Assembly: GCF_002994745.2 (NCBI RefSeq) | Contig: NW_020126824.1 | Coordinates: 62,001 to 126,000, forward strand | From: Rosa chinensis | Taxonomy: Eukaryota > Streptophyta > Magnoliopsida > Rosales > Rosaceae | Direction of reading: 5' to 3' | Length of the DNA: 64,000 nt | Part shown: piece after piece, positions 44,330 to 55,987 of the stretch | Numbering within the stretch: the stretch's first letter is position 1 | How the letters are laid out: each line of letters begins with the position of its first letter | Notes under the pieces: generated by a model | Database searches by the model: none | What the model was told of the DNA's origin: nothing | The model's input: only the letters and a program-made list of their open reading frames with translations | Position numbers and translations under genes: made by a program

Positions 44330-45996
44330 GAAATAGGGTAGATCACCCCACAATCAAGGAGTTTGATAACCTCCTTCTTCACTACTTCCATCATTGGAGG
44401 GTTGAGACGACGTTGAGCCTCTCTAGTAGGTTTAGACCCCTCCTCCAGAAGTATCCTATGGACGCAAGTTGTAGGGCTGATTCCCTTGATGTCCGCCAAT
44501 GTCCATCCTATGGCGGTCTTGTGTTGCTTCAACATGTCCACCAACTTCTCTTCTTGTGGAGTCGTTAGTGCAGAGGACACAATCACTGGTAAGGTCTCCT
44601 TGTCCCCTAAGTAGACATACTTCAAATGGTCTGGAAGAGGTTTTAGCTCAAGTTCTGGGGCCTGGACCACTGAAAGTAAAGTCTTGTTAGTGGATAACTG
44701 AATGGACAAGGGAGAAACAGACTTACCTATGAAGGGTGATGCCTCAAGGAAGGAGACGTTTTCAATGATTTTCTCCTCACAAGTGTCTTTCAACTTGTCC
44801 TCTGGGATGGTGACGCCTTCCTTTGTATAGCCTACCCCACTCTCAAGGGTAGTGACTAGGGTATCCTCATGCATAACATCAAACATTTTCTGCGCAAGTT
44901 CATCCAAAATGTCAGCAGAAAAACAATCATTAACCTCTAGGGGATACCTCATGGCTTCAAAGATGTTAAAGCCAATAATGTCACCATCGAACTCCATTGT
45001 AAGAGAGCCTTCATACACATCAATCTTCGTCCTAGCTGTCCTTAAGAAAGGACGTCCCAAAAGCAATGGAGTGGAACTTACAGGGGAGTCCTCCATTTCC
45101 AATACATAAAAATCAGCTGGGAAGATAAGATGGTTAACCTGTACAAGTACATCCTCCAACAAACCTCTAGGGTATGCATTGGATCTGTCAGCTAACTGAA
45201 TGATAACATTGTCAGATTTAAGTTCCCCTAGACCTAGGGTTTCATAAACTGAATAGGGCATAACATTAACAGATGCACCTAGGTCTAGCATAGCATTCTT
45301 AAATCTAGAGTTACCAATAGTACACGGAATAGTAAAGCTTCCAGGATCCTTACACTTTGGAGGAATCTTTCTCTGAATCAGGGCAGAGACATTCTCACTT
45401 ACCTTTACCACCTCCTTTTCACGGTTTACTCTCCTAGTAGTGCAAAGCTCTTTGAGGAACTTGGCATACTTAGGGACTTGCTTGATGGCCTCTAGGAGGG
45501 GTAGGTTTACTTGCACCTTCTTGAAAGTTTCCAAGATGGCTTGGTCACTTTCATCCTTCTTAGATTGGGCAAACCTGCGTGGGAAGGGCATGCAAGAAGA
45601 AGAAGAAGGGTTAGCAATAACCGAACTCGATAGGTTAGAATTATTACCTTTGATTTCCGGTTTTGCCTTTAAAGATGAGGATGCCTTGGTCTCTTCCTTT
45701 GACGTTGCAGGGTCCTTCTCAACACCCAACTTGGTGGGCTCTTGGTCTTCCTCAATCTCTATGCTCATTTGGACCTTCTTGGGTTGCTTGGGTGGATCCA
45801 CCAATGGTCTTCCACTCCTCGTAGTCACAACTGATGCATTCTCCACATTACCCTTAGGGTTAGGTATTGTGCCACTAGGAAGCTTCCCAGTCTCATGAAT
45901 CTTGCTCATGAAGTCCACAACTTGGCCCATCTGCTTCTTAAGATCTGCAATATCCTTAGTGTGGGTCTGTTGTCCTTGAATCAAAGCTTGAGTAGA

Positions 45997-46001
45997 GTTT
46001 G
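45997..46001. repeat. Presumed left target-site copy GTTTG of the LARD array
   Basis: The five bases before the first array LTR, inside Host-R gag. The right copy would lie beyond the window. Confidence 0.5.
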
Positions 46002-46710
46002 TGATAGGAGCATTTTAATGCGACGTTTTAACTGTTATTTCCCTACATTTCTTGCGTTATTTCCTTATTAAAACTCTGTTTAGGGAAGTTTCCATTCTTT
46101 GATTGGGAAAGTTCCTAATTGTAGAAAGTTTCCGTTTTGTAGTTTCTATTTTCCATTTTTAGAAAGTTTCCATTTTAGTTTAAGAAAGTTTCCATTTCTT
46201 ATTTTAGAAAGCTTCTATTTTCAGGTTTTTGGAATAAATAAGCAGAATTGAGTTCATAAATGGAACGAGAAGTTTCATGAAGATGACATGGCAAGGAGGG
46301 ATTCAAGGAAGAGTTTTTAAAAAAGAAAATACATTTCCCTTGGGAATTAAATTTGCCGTGTAATACTTAAGGAAAAACAAGGTGACAACGTGGGAATTGA
46401 AGATGATTGATTGAGGATTTCAAGGAGAGATTTTCTTGGGAGACTTTTATGGAAAGAAATATTGTTGGAGGAATAATTTGGTGTGATTGCCAACGTGAAA
46501 ATCAGAAATAATAAAGGAGATGACGCCAAGAGAGATTCAAGGGAGATATTTATGGAAGGAAAATATGTGTGCACCAAGGAAAAGCTAAAAAGGCGTCTAG
46601 ATTCATCCCTAAATTCCCTAAAGGAATGTTGGCAGAAATTCATGAAGAAATCAGAATAATTTCAAGGAAATTCGGCAATTAAATATTAGGGAGGTATTTT
46701 AGAGAATTAT

Positions 46711-46800
46711 GATTGGTTGGAACACATCACAAGGCTTACTTGGCATTCTATGATTGGTTGGACCACATCACAAGCTTACTTGGCGAATTATCATTGGTTG
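46711..46800 (+). promoter_or_regulatory. Triple CCAAT-box tandem repeat
   Basis: GATTGGTTGG at 46711 and 46752, and CATTGGTTG at 46792, spaced 41 and 40 bp with repeated ...CACATCACAAG(G)CTTACTTGGC spacers, ending about 50 bp before the TATA box. Present in all four array LTRs. Confidence 0.7.
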
Positions 46801-46848
46801 AAGCTATGTGGAAAATTCTGATTGCTTTGTGAACCCTAGCCATGCTCC

Positions 46849-46857
46849 TATATAAAA
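46849..46857 (+). promoter_or_regulatory. TATA box, array LTR 1
   Basis: TATATAAAA. Counterparts at 51844-51852, 56837-56845 and 61825-61833. Confidence 0.7.
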
Positions 46858-47925
46858 CTCCCCCTTTCTCAACGTCAAGGGTTCCTCTTCTCCATACAAT
46901 TTACACTTTAGAAAAAAAATCAGAAAATCTTCTTAGCATAGCCGTGAGTTTCTCCATCCTCTAGTCATCTCCACGAGTTCAAGCAAGGCCAAGGGAGAAG
47001 AATCATAGCCGTGAGCATCCATCATCCATCTCCAACCTTGAAGCTTGCTTTCGAGATTCAAGAGACCACCACATCAATCGTTCATCACCATCCCCATCTC
47101 ACGGTGTAATCCGATTCTCCTTTGTAACCTTTGCTTTGAATTTCGTTGGTTATGAACTAGTTGACATATGTGTTTGAACAAATATTAATTTCTGGAATTT
47201 TTATGATTAATTGAGAATTTTCAGATTCATATTATTGTTCTTCGAGAGTTGCTTATGTGGGTTTGTTTAATTAAATTTGCGTTATAGATAACTTTTTTAT
47301 TTTAATCTTATGTGGTTGCAAACACTTAGGGTTTTGATATGAATGATGCTAGGTTTAAGAGCATGAAATCGACTTTTCGTTTTGTGTAAACTTGAATCAA
47401 AGTAGTAAAGGTTTTGTACAAAGATCGAATTTAATTAACGAGGATTGCAATTAGGTGGACTTTTCCATACTAAGTTGTACACTTGAGTTGATAGCCTTTC
47501 TCTATGTGTAATGCGTTAAACATGACATGATTGACTAGCTTTCTAGGGTTTGATTGCATGTTTGATAGGATTAATCTAGGTGCTTTCACTTAGGTTAATT
47601 AGCATTGAAAAGTAAAAAATGGGAAATTATTTGCTTTCGAATATTTCACATGATCAACTCCTTTCTCATGACTTAGATGAACAATATTAGGGTTTAATCG
47701 AATTTGATCATAGTTTCGGTTTTGATCTTTGTTCTCTCATTCCATTCGTGTAATTATGTTTTTTTTTAGTTTTCTTTGTTTTCTTTACTTAGTTTATTTC
47801 CGAAAACCAACACCTAAATCCCCCTTTAATTTCGTAATTATGTATATACTTTATTTTATTTTTGTAAATAATATACTTTGTGTCTTTATTAATTGCTTAA
47901 TTGTCCTACATTGACAGGTGTACCC

Positions 47926-47936
47926 TCAATCCCCGG
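47926..47936 (+). promoter_or_regulatory. U5 PBS-complementary segment, array unit 1
   Basis: TCAATCCCCGG, exact complement of 48032-48042 across a 95-nt spacer. Confidence 0.7.
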
Positions 47937-48020
47937 ATTAGATCGATCCCTATTTATTACGTACTACTAATGACATTTCAGGGTTAAATTATGCGCTTGC
48001 TTTCAAAGCGCATCAATTTT

Positions 48021-48038
48021 TGGCGCCGTTGCCGGGGA
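48021..48038 (+). other. PBS, array unit 1 (tRNA-Asp)
   Basis: TGGCGCCGTTGCCGGGGA, 5 nt from the LTR. Confidence 0.93.
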
Positions 48039-48918
48039 TTGAAAAATCACTTGTTTTTGTTTATAATTGTTGTATATAAATTGTGTGAAACTTAGTTTAA
48101 AATTAACTAGGATGTTTTTTATATTGTTGAATATGAATTTTAATTGTAAGTTGTAAATTGAATGCAATAGATGAAGTCTCTTTTGTTAATATTGGCCTAA
48201 ACCCCTTATTGGTACCTAGTTCAGGTCCCTTAAGGTTGAGGGCGGCCTTTATTAACATTCATTGAACTGTCTTCACACTTAGGACCTTTTATATCCAAGT
48301 AAGTATAGCCTATGTGGGATGGTGTCTAGGAAGGGGACAACGCTCATGACTGGTTCTTGGATTCAGAAGTGCTTACAAATGGGCGTAAACCTCAATGAGG
48401 GAGTAGCCTATGCCAAAATGGATCCTACCTCTTGTGTTCGTCCTCCCCTACCTGGCCATTTCAGTAAGGTTGCCCAAAGGATGTAGGAGGGACTTAGTGT
48501 CTTGACGACTATACTTGGGCCGCACGTCCTCTTGATTTACCGCTTGGAATTGAATTTGAAATCAATGGTATATATAACAAATGAAAATATTATGATTCAC
48601 TAAGGTATATTGGATTAAACATAGTCTTGAAAAGGGTAGCTGTTTCAGTCCCATTGCACATCGAGACTCCCTGTTCCTGTACCTAAGTGTTGGAAATAAT
48701 TGTAAAGGAAAGGAAAGAATGTAAATATTTGTAAGTATTTTCGTACAAAGAAAGAAAAGAAAAAGAAAAAAAAAAAACACTTGTGTAAATATTTTTCGTG
48801 TTTTTTTTTTTACTCAGTTGTGTACTTAACTTGTGTCTTATGTACTGACTTGTTAACTTGTGTACTTAACTTGTTAATATTACATGTAGTTTGTAATTCA
48901 CTAACTTGTTATACTTGT

Positions 48919-48923
48919 TTATA

Positions 48924-48945
<22 letters not shown>
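48919..48945. repeat. (TA)n microsatellite, array unit 1
   Basis: TA dinucleotide run followed by a T run. The run lengths differ in units 2 (about 53915-53950) and 3 (about 58905-58938), so they tag the copies. Confidence 0.85.
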
Positions 48946-48954
<9 letters not shown>

Positions 48955-49030
48955 GTATTTCTTTGTTAATTATAGTCACTAACTTTATTTAATGGAGGTA
49001 CCGTCTGGCTGAAAGACGTTAAATTCAAAC

Positions 49031-49063
49031 GCTGCTTGGGAGGCAACCCAATTCAGAAGCAGC
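49031..49063 (+). other. Conserved post-pol hairpin, array unit 1
   Basis: Outer arms GCTGCTT / AAGCAGC pair perfectly; inner TTGGG-AGGCAA-CCCAA stem. Copies at 54026-54058 and 59015-59047. Confidence 0.65.
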
Positions 49064-50980
49064 TGTGAAGGAGTCTTCAATAACACAGATTTGCTTTCTC
49101 TTTCGCTATTTCTTTTACTTTATAATTTTCTCCTTTATTTTTGTAGTCTTTTCGTAAATTCCATTCCTATATGCTTAATTGTTTCATTGCATGCTTATGA
49201 TTGATTACATTGAGGACAATGCAATATTTAAGTGTGGGGGAAGGGATTTACACTTTTATCTTGAGTCATATATTGAAAAATACAAAAAAAAAGTGAAAAA
49301 TGTCAAAAATTTAAAAATTTCGTTGCTTTTGTTTTTGTTTTGAGTCTTAGGATGCCCTTTCAACTGTCTAGGATGAGCTTATATCTCTGAAATTATACCT
49401 AAAAGAGGATCACAATATTGAGATGATCTTAAATGGTATTCTTTGGTTAATTGAGATATATGAAAAGCATGTGCATGTGTAGTGGATATGGATTTCGTGA
49501 CCTTGGTACAGAATGTGAGCATGTTAAGATGAGTTTTGATTCATAAAAGCCCATGTGAGATATTTGAGCCCATGTCCCTTTTCTTGGAGTGATAAATGAA
49601 TTGTATTCTTAATTTCTTGGCGATGTTTTGATGATCTCATTATTCTTTCATTTGATTGACTACTTGCCATAGATTAAGTTTGATGGACTAGAGAATGCTA
49701 GAATTCACTCTTGTGCTTGTTGAAACGTTATATCAATACATGGCCCTGATTCTGGAAAGGATAGAGGCACCCTAGGAATTACCACCATTGCCAAATAAAC
49801 CTGTGTCCTTAATTGTGCCCGTCGTGGGACCCCCCTAGATAAGCCCCTTTGAGCCTACATTAAGCCTTTTCATTCATCACCCTTAAAATCCTTAACCATG
49901 AAGCTTAGTATAGTTACAACCCTACCCTTTGTTCTAAGAACTTAGTGGAGCTATCTTTTGGGGACTTTACTTAAGGATTTAGCATTGAGAATGAAAATTG
50001 AGAAGAGGTGAAAGTTCAAGTGTGGGGGTAGACTTGTCCATAAAAAAAAATGTATGTGAAAGCCGCGAAAAAGAAATGAAAAAAAAAAAAAATTTGTACA
50101 CGGTTAGAAAGAAAGAAAGATAAATGTTTATGGATCTTAGTCCCCCATACTTGGTGAGTTTGGAGTTTGTTTTGAATTGAAGGCCCATTACAGAAAAATT
50201 TGGCCTTTGTCCAATTCACTAGAGTTCAAAGGAAGTTTAGAGTGAAGTTAGGGCCCAAAATGAAGACATTTGGCCTCTTTACATTACCTCTATGGGATGG
50301 GACGTTTTGATATATCTTGGTGGATTTCTAGAAGTCTCTACATATACATGTGCTCTACTAGGTTTTTAGGACACTTTGTTAAGTTCTTTACCCTTTCATT
50401 TCTTTAAACCTTGAGCCTTGGCCCCATTACAACCCTTAATAAGACCTTTTTGATCCTTAAGATGGGACAACCTTTGATGTGGAGATGAGTTACAAGAGTT
50501 CCTATGGCTTGGGTCCATCCGTGCAAGTAGTTGGTATCTTTCATGAGATCTTTTGAAAAAAAAATTATATTCACAAAGTGCTTTTCGTTTCTTATATATG
50601 TGAGCTATTTGATTGCCTCAAAATATTTTCTCTCACATATAATTGAGTGGTTATAAGATTTTAAGCATTGCCATGAATTCTGAGAGAAGAAAGAGTGATA
50701 TACCTTGTGAGGATTTGTATCATACTTGTCTGAAACATGCTTTACAGAACCCATCACCATTGTTACAACCAAGTCCTACTTGTGTATGTGTAAATTATGT
50801 GTTTCAATTAACTCTCGAATGCTTAAACATTGATTCTTGGTGGAGTGCTAATCTTGGTGTTGTGAAAGTAAGAGATTGTTGAGACAAAAAGTTGAAGGGC
50901 AATAGAGTCATTGTTTGTGTAGAGTCTTTAAATTTTCGTTGAGTCTTTGTGTGATTTTGCTAAGGGACTAGCAAAAGTTA

Positions 50981-50994
50981 AGTGTGGGGGAATT
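50981..50994 (+). other. Polypurine tract, array unit 1
   Basis: AGTGTGGGGGAATT before LTR 2. Confidence 0.87.
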
Positions 50995-53010
50995 TGATAG
51001 GAGCATTTTAATGCGACGTTTTAACTGTTATTTCCCTACATTTCTTGCGTTATTTCCTTATTAAAACTCTGTTTAGGGAAGTTTCCATTCTTTGATTGGG
51101 AAAGTTCCTAATTGTAGAAAGTTTCCGTTTTGTAGTTTCTATTTTCCATTTTTAGAAAGTTTCCATTTTAGTTTAAGAAAGTTTCCATTTCTTATTTTAG
51201 AAAGCTTCTATTTTCAGGTTTTTGGAATAAATAAGCAGAATTGAGTTCATAAATGGAACGAGAAGTTTCATGAAGATGACATGGCAAGGAGGGATTCAAG
51301 GAAGAGTTTTTAAAAAAAGAAAATACATTTCCCTTGGGAATTAAATTTGCCGTGTAATACTTAAGGAAAAACAAGGTGACAACGTGGGAATTGAAGATGA
51401 TTGATTGAGGATTTCAAGGAGAGATTTTCTTGGGAGACTTTTATGGAAAGAAATATTGTTGGAGGAATAATTTGGTGTGATTGCCAACGTGAAAATCAGA
51501 AATAATAAAGGAGATGACGCCAAGAGAGATTCAAGGGAGATATTTATGGAAGGAAAATATGTGTGCACCAAGGAAAAGCTAAAAAGGCGTCTAGATTCAT
51601 CCCTAAATTCCCTAAAGGAATGTTGGCAGAAATTCATGAAGAAAATCAGAATAATTTCAAGGAAATTCGGCAATTAAATATTAGGGAGGTATTTTAGAGA
51701 ATTATGATTGGTTGGAACACATCACAAGGCTTACTTGGCATTCTATGATTGGTTGGACCACATCACAAGCTTACTTGGCGAATTATCATTGGTTGAAGCT
51801 ATGTGGAAAATTCTGATTGCTTTGTGAACCCTAGCCATGCTCCTATATAAAACTCCCCCTTTCTCAACGTCAAGGGTTCCTCTTCTCCATACAATTTACA
51901 CTTTAGAAAAAAAATCAGAAAATCTTCTTAGCATAGCCGTGAGTTTCTCCATCCTCTAGTCATCTCCACGAGTTCAAGCAAGGCCAAGGGAGAAGAATCA
52001 TAGCCGTGAGCATCCATCATCCATCTCCAACCTTGAAGCTTGCTTTCGAGATTCAAGAGACCACCACATCAATCGTTCATCACCATCCCCATCTCACGGT
52101 GTAATCCGATTCTCCTTTGTAACCTTTGCTTTGAATTTCGTTGGTTATGAACTAGTTGACATATGTGTTTGAACAAATATTAATTTCTGGAATTTTTATG
52201 ATTAATTGAGAATTTTCAGATTCATATTATTGTTCTTCGAGAGTTGCTTATGTGGGTTTGTTTAATTAAATTTGCGTTATAGATAACTTTTTTATTTTAA
52301 TCTTATGTGGTTGCAAACACTTAGGGTTTTGATATGAATGATGCTAGGTTTAAGAGCATGAAATCGACTTTTCGTTTTGTGTAAACTTGAATCAAAGTAG
52401 TAAAGGTTTTGTACAAAGATCGAATTTAATTAACGAGGATTGCAATTAGGTGGACTTTTCCATACTAAGTTGTACACTTGAGTTGATAGCCTTTCTCTAT
52501 GTGTAATGCGTTAAACATGACATGATTGACTAGCTTTCTAGGGTTTGATTGCATGTTTGATAGGATTAATCTAGGTGCTTTCACTTAGGTTAATTAGCAT
52601 TGAAAAGTAAAAAATGGGAAATTATTTGCTTTCGAATATTTCACATGATCAACTCCTTTCTCATGACTTAGATGAACAATATTAGGGTTTAATCGAATTT
52701 GATCATAGTTTCGGTTTTGATCTTTGTTCTCTCATTCCATTCGTGTAATTATGTTTTTTTTTAGTTTTCTTTGTTTTCTTTACTTAGTTTATTTCCGAAA
52801 ACCAACACCTAAATCCCCCTTTAATTTCGTAATTATGTATATACTTTATTTTATTTTTGTAAATAATATACTTTGTGTCTTTATTAATTGCTTAATTGTC
52901 CTACATTGACAGGTGTACCCTCAATCCCCGGATTAGATCGATCCCTATTTATTACGTACTACTAATGACATTTCAGGGTTAAATTATGCGCTTGCTTTCA
53001 AAGCGCATCA
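50995..53010 (+). repeat. Array LTR 2 (shared by units 1 and 2)
   Basis: 2016 bp, nearly identical to LTR 1; visible differences are single-base changes in A runs near 51310 and 51642. TATA at 51844-51852. Confidence 0.95.
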
Positions 53011-53015
53011 ATTTT

Positions 53016-53033
53016 TGGCGCCGTTGCCGGGGA
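53016..53033 (+). other. PBS, array unit 2 (tRNA-Asp)
   Basis: Identical to the PBS of unit 1. Confidence 0.93.
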
Positions 53034-53913
53034 TTGAAAAATCACTTGTTTTTGTTTATAATTGTTGTATATAAATTGTGTGAAACTTAGTTTAAAATTA
53101 ACTAGGATGTTTTTTATATTGTTGAATATGAATTTTAATTGTAAGTTGTAAATTGAATGCAATAGATGAAGTCTCTTTTGTTAATATTGGCCTAAACCCC
53201 TTATTGGTACCTAGTTCAGGTCCCTTAAGGTTGAGGGCGGCCTTTATTAACATTCATTGAACTGTCTTCACACTTAGGACCTTTTATATCCAAGTAAGTA
53301 TAGCCTATGTGGGATGGTGTCTAGGAAGGGGACAACGCTCATGACTGGTTCTTGGATTCAGAAGTGCTTACAAATGGGCGTAAACCTCAATGAGGGAGTA
53401 GCCTATGCCAAAATGGATCCTACCTCTTGTGTTCGTCCTCCCCTACCTGGCCATTTCAGTAAGGTTGCCCAAAGGATGTAGGAGGGACTTAGTGTCTTGA
53501 CGACTATACTTGGGCCGCACGTCCTCTTGATTTACCGCTTGGAATTGAATTTGAAATCAATGGTATATATAACAAATGAAAATATTATGATTCACTAAGG
53601 TATATTGGATTAAACATAGTCTTGAAAAGGGTAGCTGTTTCAGTCCCATTGCACATCGAGACTCCCTGTTCCTGTACCTAAGTGTTGGAAATAATTGTAA
53701 AGGAAAGGAAAGAATGTAAATATTTGTAAGTATTTTCGTACAAAGAAAGAAAAGAAAAAGAAAAAAAAAAAACACTTGTGTAAATATTTTTCGTGTTTTT
53801 TTTTTTACTCAGTTGTGTACTTAACTTGTGTCTTATGTACTGACTTGTTAACTTGTGTACTTAACTTGTTAATATTACATGTAGTTTGTAATTCACTAAC
53901 TTGTTATACTTGT

Positions 53914-53945
<32 letters not shown>

Positions 53946-55973
53946 TTTTGTATTTCTTTGTTAATTATAGTCACTAACTTTATTTAATGGAGGTACCGTC
54001 TGGCTGAAAGACGTTAAATTCAAACGCTGCTTGGGAGGCAACCCAATTCAGAAGCAGCTGTGAAGGAGTCTTCAATAACACAGATTTGCTTTCTCTTTCG
54101 CTATTTCTTTTACTTTATAATTTTCTCCTTTATTTTTGTAGTCTTTTCGTAAATTCCATTCCTATATGCTTAATTGTTTCATTGCATGCTTATGATTGAT
54201 TACATTGAGGACAATGCAATATTTAAGTGTGGGGGAAGGGATTTACACTTTTATCTTGAGTCATATATTGAAAAATACAAAAAAAAAGTGAAAAATGTCA
54301 AAAATTTAAAAATTTCGTTGCTTTTGTTTTGTTTTGAGTCTTAGGATGCCCTTTCAACTGTCTAGGATGAGCTTATATCTCTGAAATTATACCTAAAAGA
54401 GGATCACAATATTGAGATGATCTTAAATGGTATTCTTTGGTTAATTGAGATATATGAAAAGCATGTGCATGTGTAGTGGATATGGATTTCGTGACCTTGG
54501 TACAGAATGTGAGCATGTTAAGATGAGTTTTGATTCATAAAAGCCCATGTGAGATATTTGAGCCCATGTCCCTTTTCTTGGAGTGATAAATGAATTGTAT
54601 TCTTAATTTCTTGGCGATGTTTTGATGATCTCATTATTCTTTCATTTGATTGACTACTTGCCATAGATTAAGTTTGATGGACTAGAGAATGCTAGAATTC
54701 ACTCTTGTGCTTGTTGAAACGTTATATCAATACATGGCCCTGATTCTGGAAAGGATAGAGGCACCCTAGGAATTACCACCATTGCCAAATAAACCTGTGT
54801 CCTTAATTGTGCCCGTCGTGGGACCCCCCTAGATAAGCCCCTTTGAGCCTACATTAAGCCTTTTCATTCATCACCCTTAAAATCCTTAACCATGAAGCTT
54901 AGTATAGTTACAACCCTACCCTTTGTTCTAAGAACTTAGTGGAGCTATCTTTTGGGGACTTTACTTAAGGATTTAGCATTGAGAATGAAAATTGAGAAGA
55001 GGTGAAAGTTCAAGTGTGGGGGTAGACTTGTCCATAAAAAAAATGTATGTGAAAGCCGCGAAAAAGAAATGAAAAAAAAAAAAAATTTGTACACGGTTAG
55101 AAAGAAAGAAAGATAAATGTTTATGGATCTTAGTCCCCCATACTTGGTGAGTTTGGAGTTTGTTTTGAATTGAAGGCCCATTACAGAAAAATTTGGCCTT
55201 TGTCCAATTGACTAGAGTTCAAAGGAAGTTTAGAGTGAAGTTAGGGCCCAAAATGAAGACATTTGGCCTCTTTACATTACCTCTATGGGATGGGACGTTT
55301 TGATATATCTTGGTGGATTTCTAGAAGTCTCTACATATACATGTGCTCTACTAGGTTTTTAGGACACTTTGTTAAGTTCTTTACCCTTTCATTTCTTTAA
55401 ACCTTGAGCCTTGGCCCCATTACAACCCTTAATAAGACCTTTTTGATCCTTAAGATGGGACAACCTTTGATGTGGAGATGAGTTACAAGAGTTCCTATGG
55501 CTTGGGTCCATCCGTGCAAGTAGTTGGTATCTTTCATGAGATCTTTTGAAAAAAAAATTATATTCACAAAGTGCTTTTCGTTTCTTATATATGTGAGCTA
55601 TTTGATTGCCTCAAAATATTTTCTCTCACATATAATTGAGTGGTTATAAGATTTTAAGCATTGCCATGAATTCTGAGAGAAGAAAGAGTGATATACCTTG
55701 TGAGGATTTGTATCATACTTGTCTGAAACATGCTTTACAGAACCCATCACCATTGTTACAACCAAGTCCTACTTGTGTATGTGTAAATTATGTGTTTCAA
55801 TTAACTCTCGAATGCTTAAACATTGATTCTTGGTGGAGTGCTAATCTTGGTGTTGTGAAAGTAAGAGATTGTTGAGACAAAAAGTTGAAGGGCAATAGAG
55901 TCATTGTTTGTGTAGAGTCTTTAAATTTTCGTTGAGTCTTTGTGTGATTTTGCTAAGGGACTAGCAAAAGTTA

Positions 55974-55987
55974 AGTGTGGGGGAATT
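55974..55987 (+). other. Polypurine tract, array unit 2
   Basis: AGTGTGGGGGAATT before LTR 3. Confidence 0.87.

Larger units (their letters stand above)
33457..46001 (-). mobile_element. Host-R: pol-bearing Athila-type retrotransposon (5' part missing, interrupted twice)
   Basis: Minus strand. From its shared 3' LTR: PPT 33457-33470, 3' region to 35446, integrase, RNase H, RT (broken by LARD-3 at 38027-44324), then protease and gag C-terminus up to 46001, where the LARD array begins. This is the only pol source in the window. Because of two insertions and a likely frameshift it cannot itself make Pol. Its leader and 5' LTR lie beyond the array. Confidence 0.93.
44325..46001 (-). pseudogene. 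pol: Gag C-terminus, protease and RT N-terminus of Host-R
   Basis: Open frame on the minus strand from the array insertion (46001) to the LARD-3 insertion (44325). It starts inside Gag (NSTQALIQGQQ, just after the zinc-knuckle part in other copies). It then has a Lys/Glu/Ser-rich linker and a retropepsin-like protease with catalytic D in MLDLGASVNVMPYSVYETLGL, a FLRTARTKID segment, and the start of RT (LNPPMMEVVKKEVIKLLDCGVIYPISD). The protease cleaves the polyprotein. A frame start near 45984 is only a TTG and is not real; the true start lies in gag beyond the array. Gag and Pol are in one frame, as usual for this lineage. No stop or frameshift within the fragment. Confidence 0.92.
46002..48015 (+). 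repeat. Array LTR 1
   Basis: 2014 bp, TGATAGGAGCATTTTAATGC to AGCGCATCA. Three ATTGGTTG (inverted CCAAT) boxes in 40-41-bp tandem repeats (46711-46800). TATATAAAA at 46849-46857. U5 PBS-complement at 47926-47936. Confidence 0.95.
48016..50994 (+). other. Array unit 1 internal region, non-coding
   Basis: PBS 48021-48038; leader with one GTTGAGGGCGGCC block (about 48190-48540), donor-like GTAAGTAT (48300), CCTC-AAT-GAGG hairpin near 48390; A-rich run and (TA)n near 48919-48945; then the post-pol 3' region: TTTAATGGAGGTACCG, hairpin 49031-49063, CATTG-AGGA-CAATG (49208-49221), AAGTGTGGGGG at 49230-49240, 50018-50028 and 50980-50990. gag-pol is absent. Confidence 0.87.
53011..55987 (+). other. 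Array unit 2 internal region, non-coding
   Basis: Same content as unit 1. PBS 53016-53033, hairpin 54026-54058, PPT 55974-55987. Differs in the (TA)n/T run and in homopolymers near 54325 and 55040, plus a CAATTGACTAG instead of CAATTCACTAG near 55206. Confidence 0.87.

Noticed and set aside
51341..51673. 110-codon frame in array LTRs (also 56334, 61322; shorter at 46347)
   Set aside because: U3 sequence on the antisense strand. A one-base A-run change breaks it in LTR 1. No domain.
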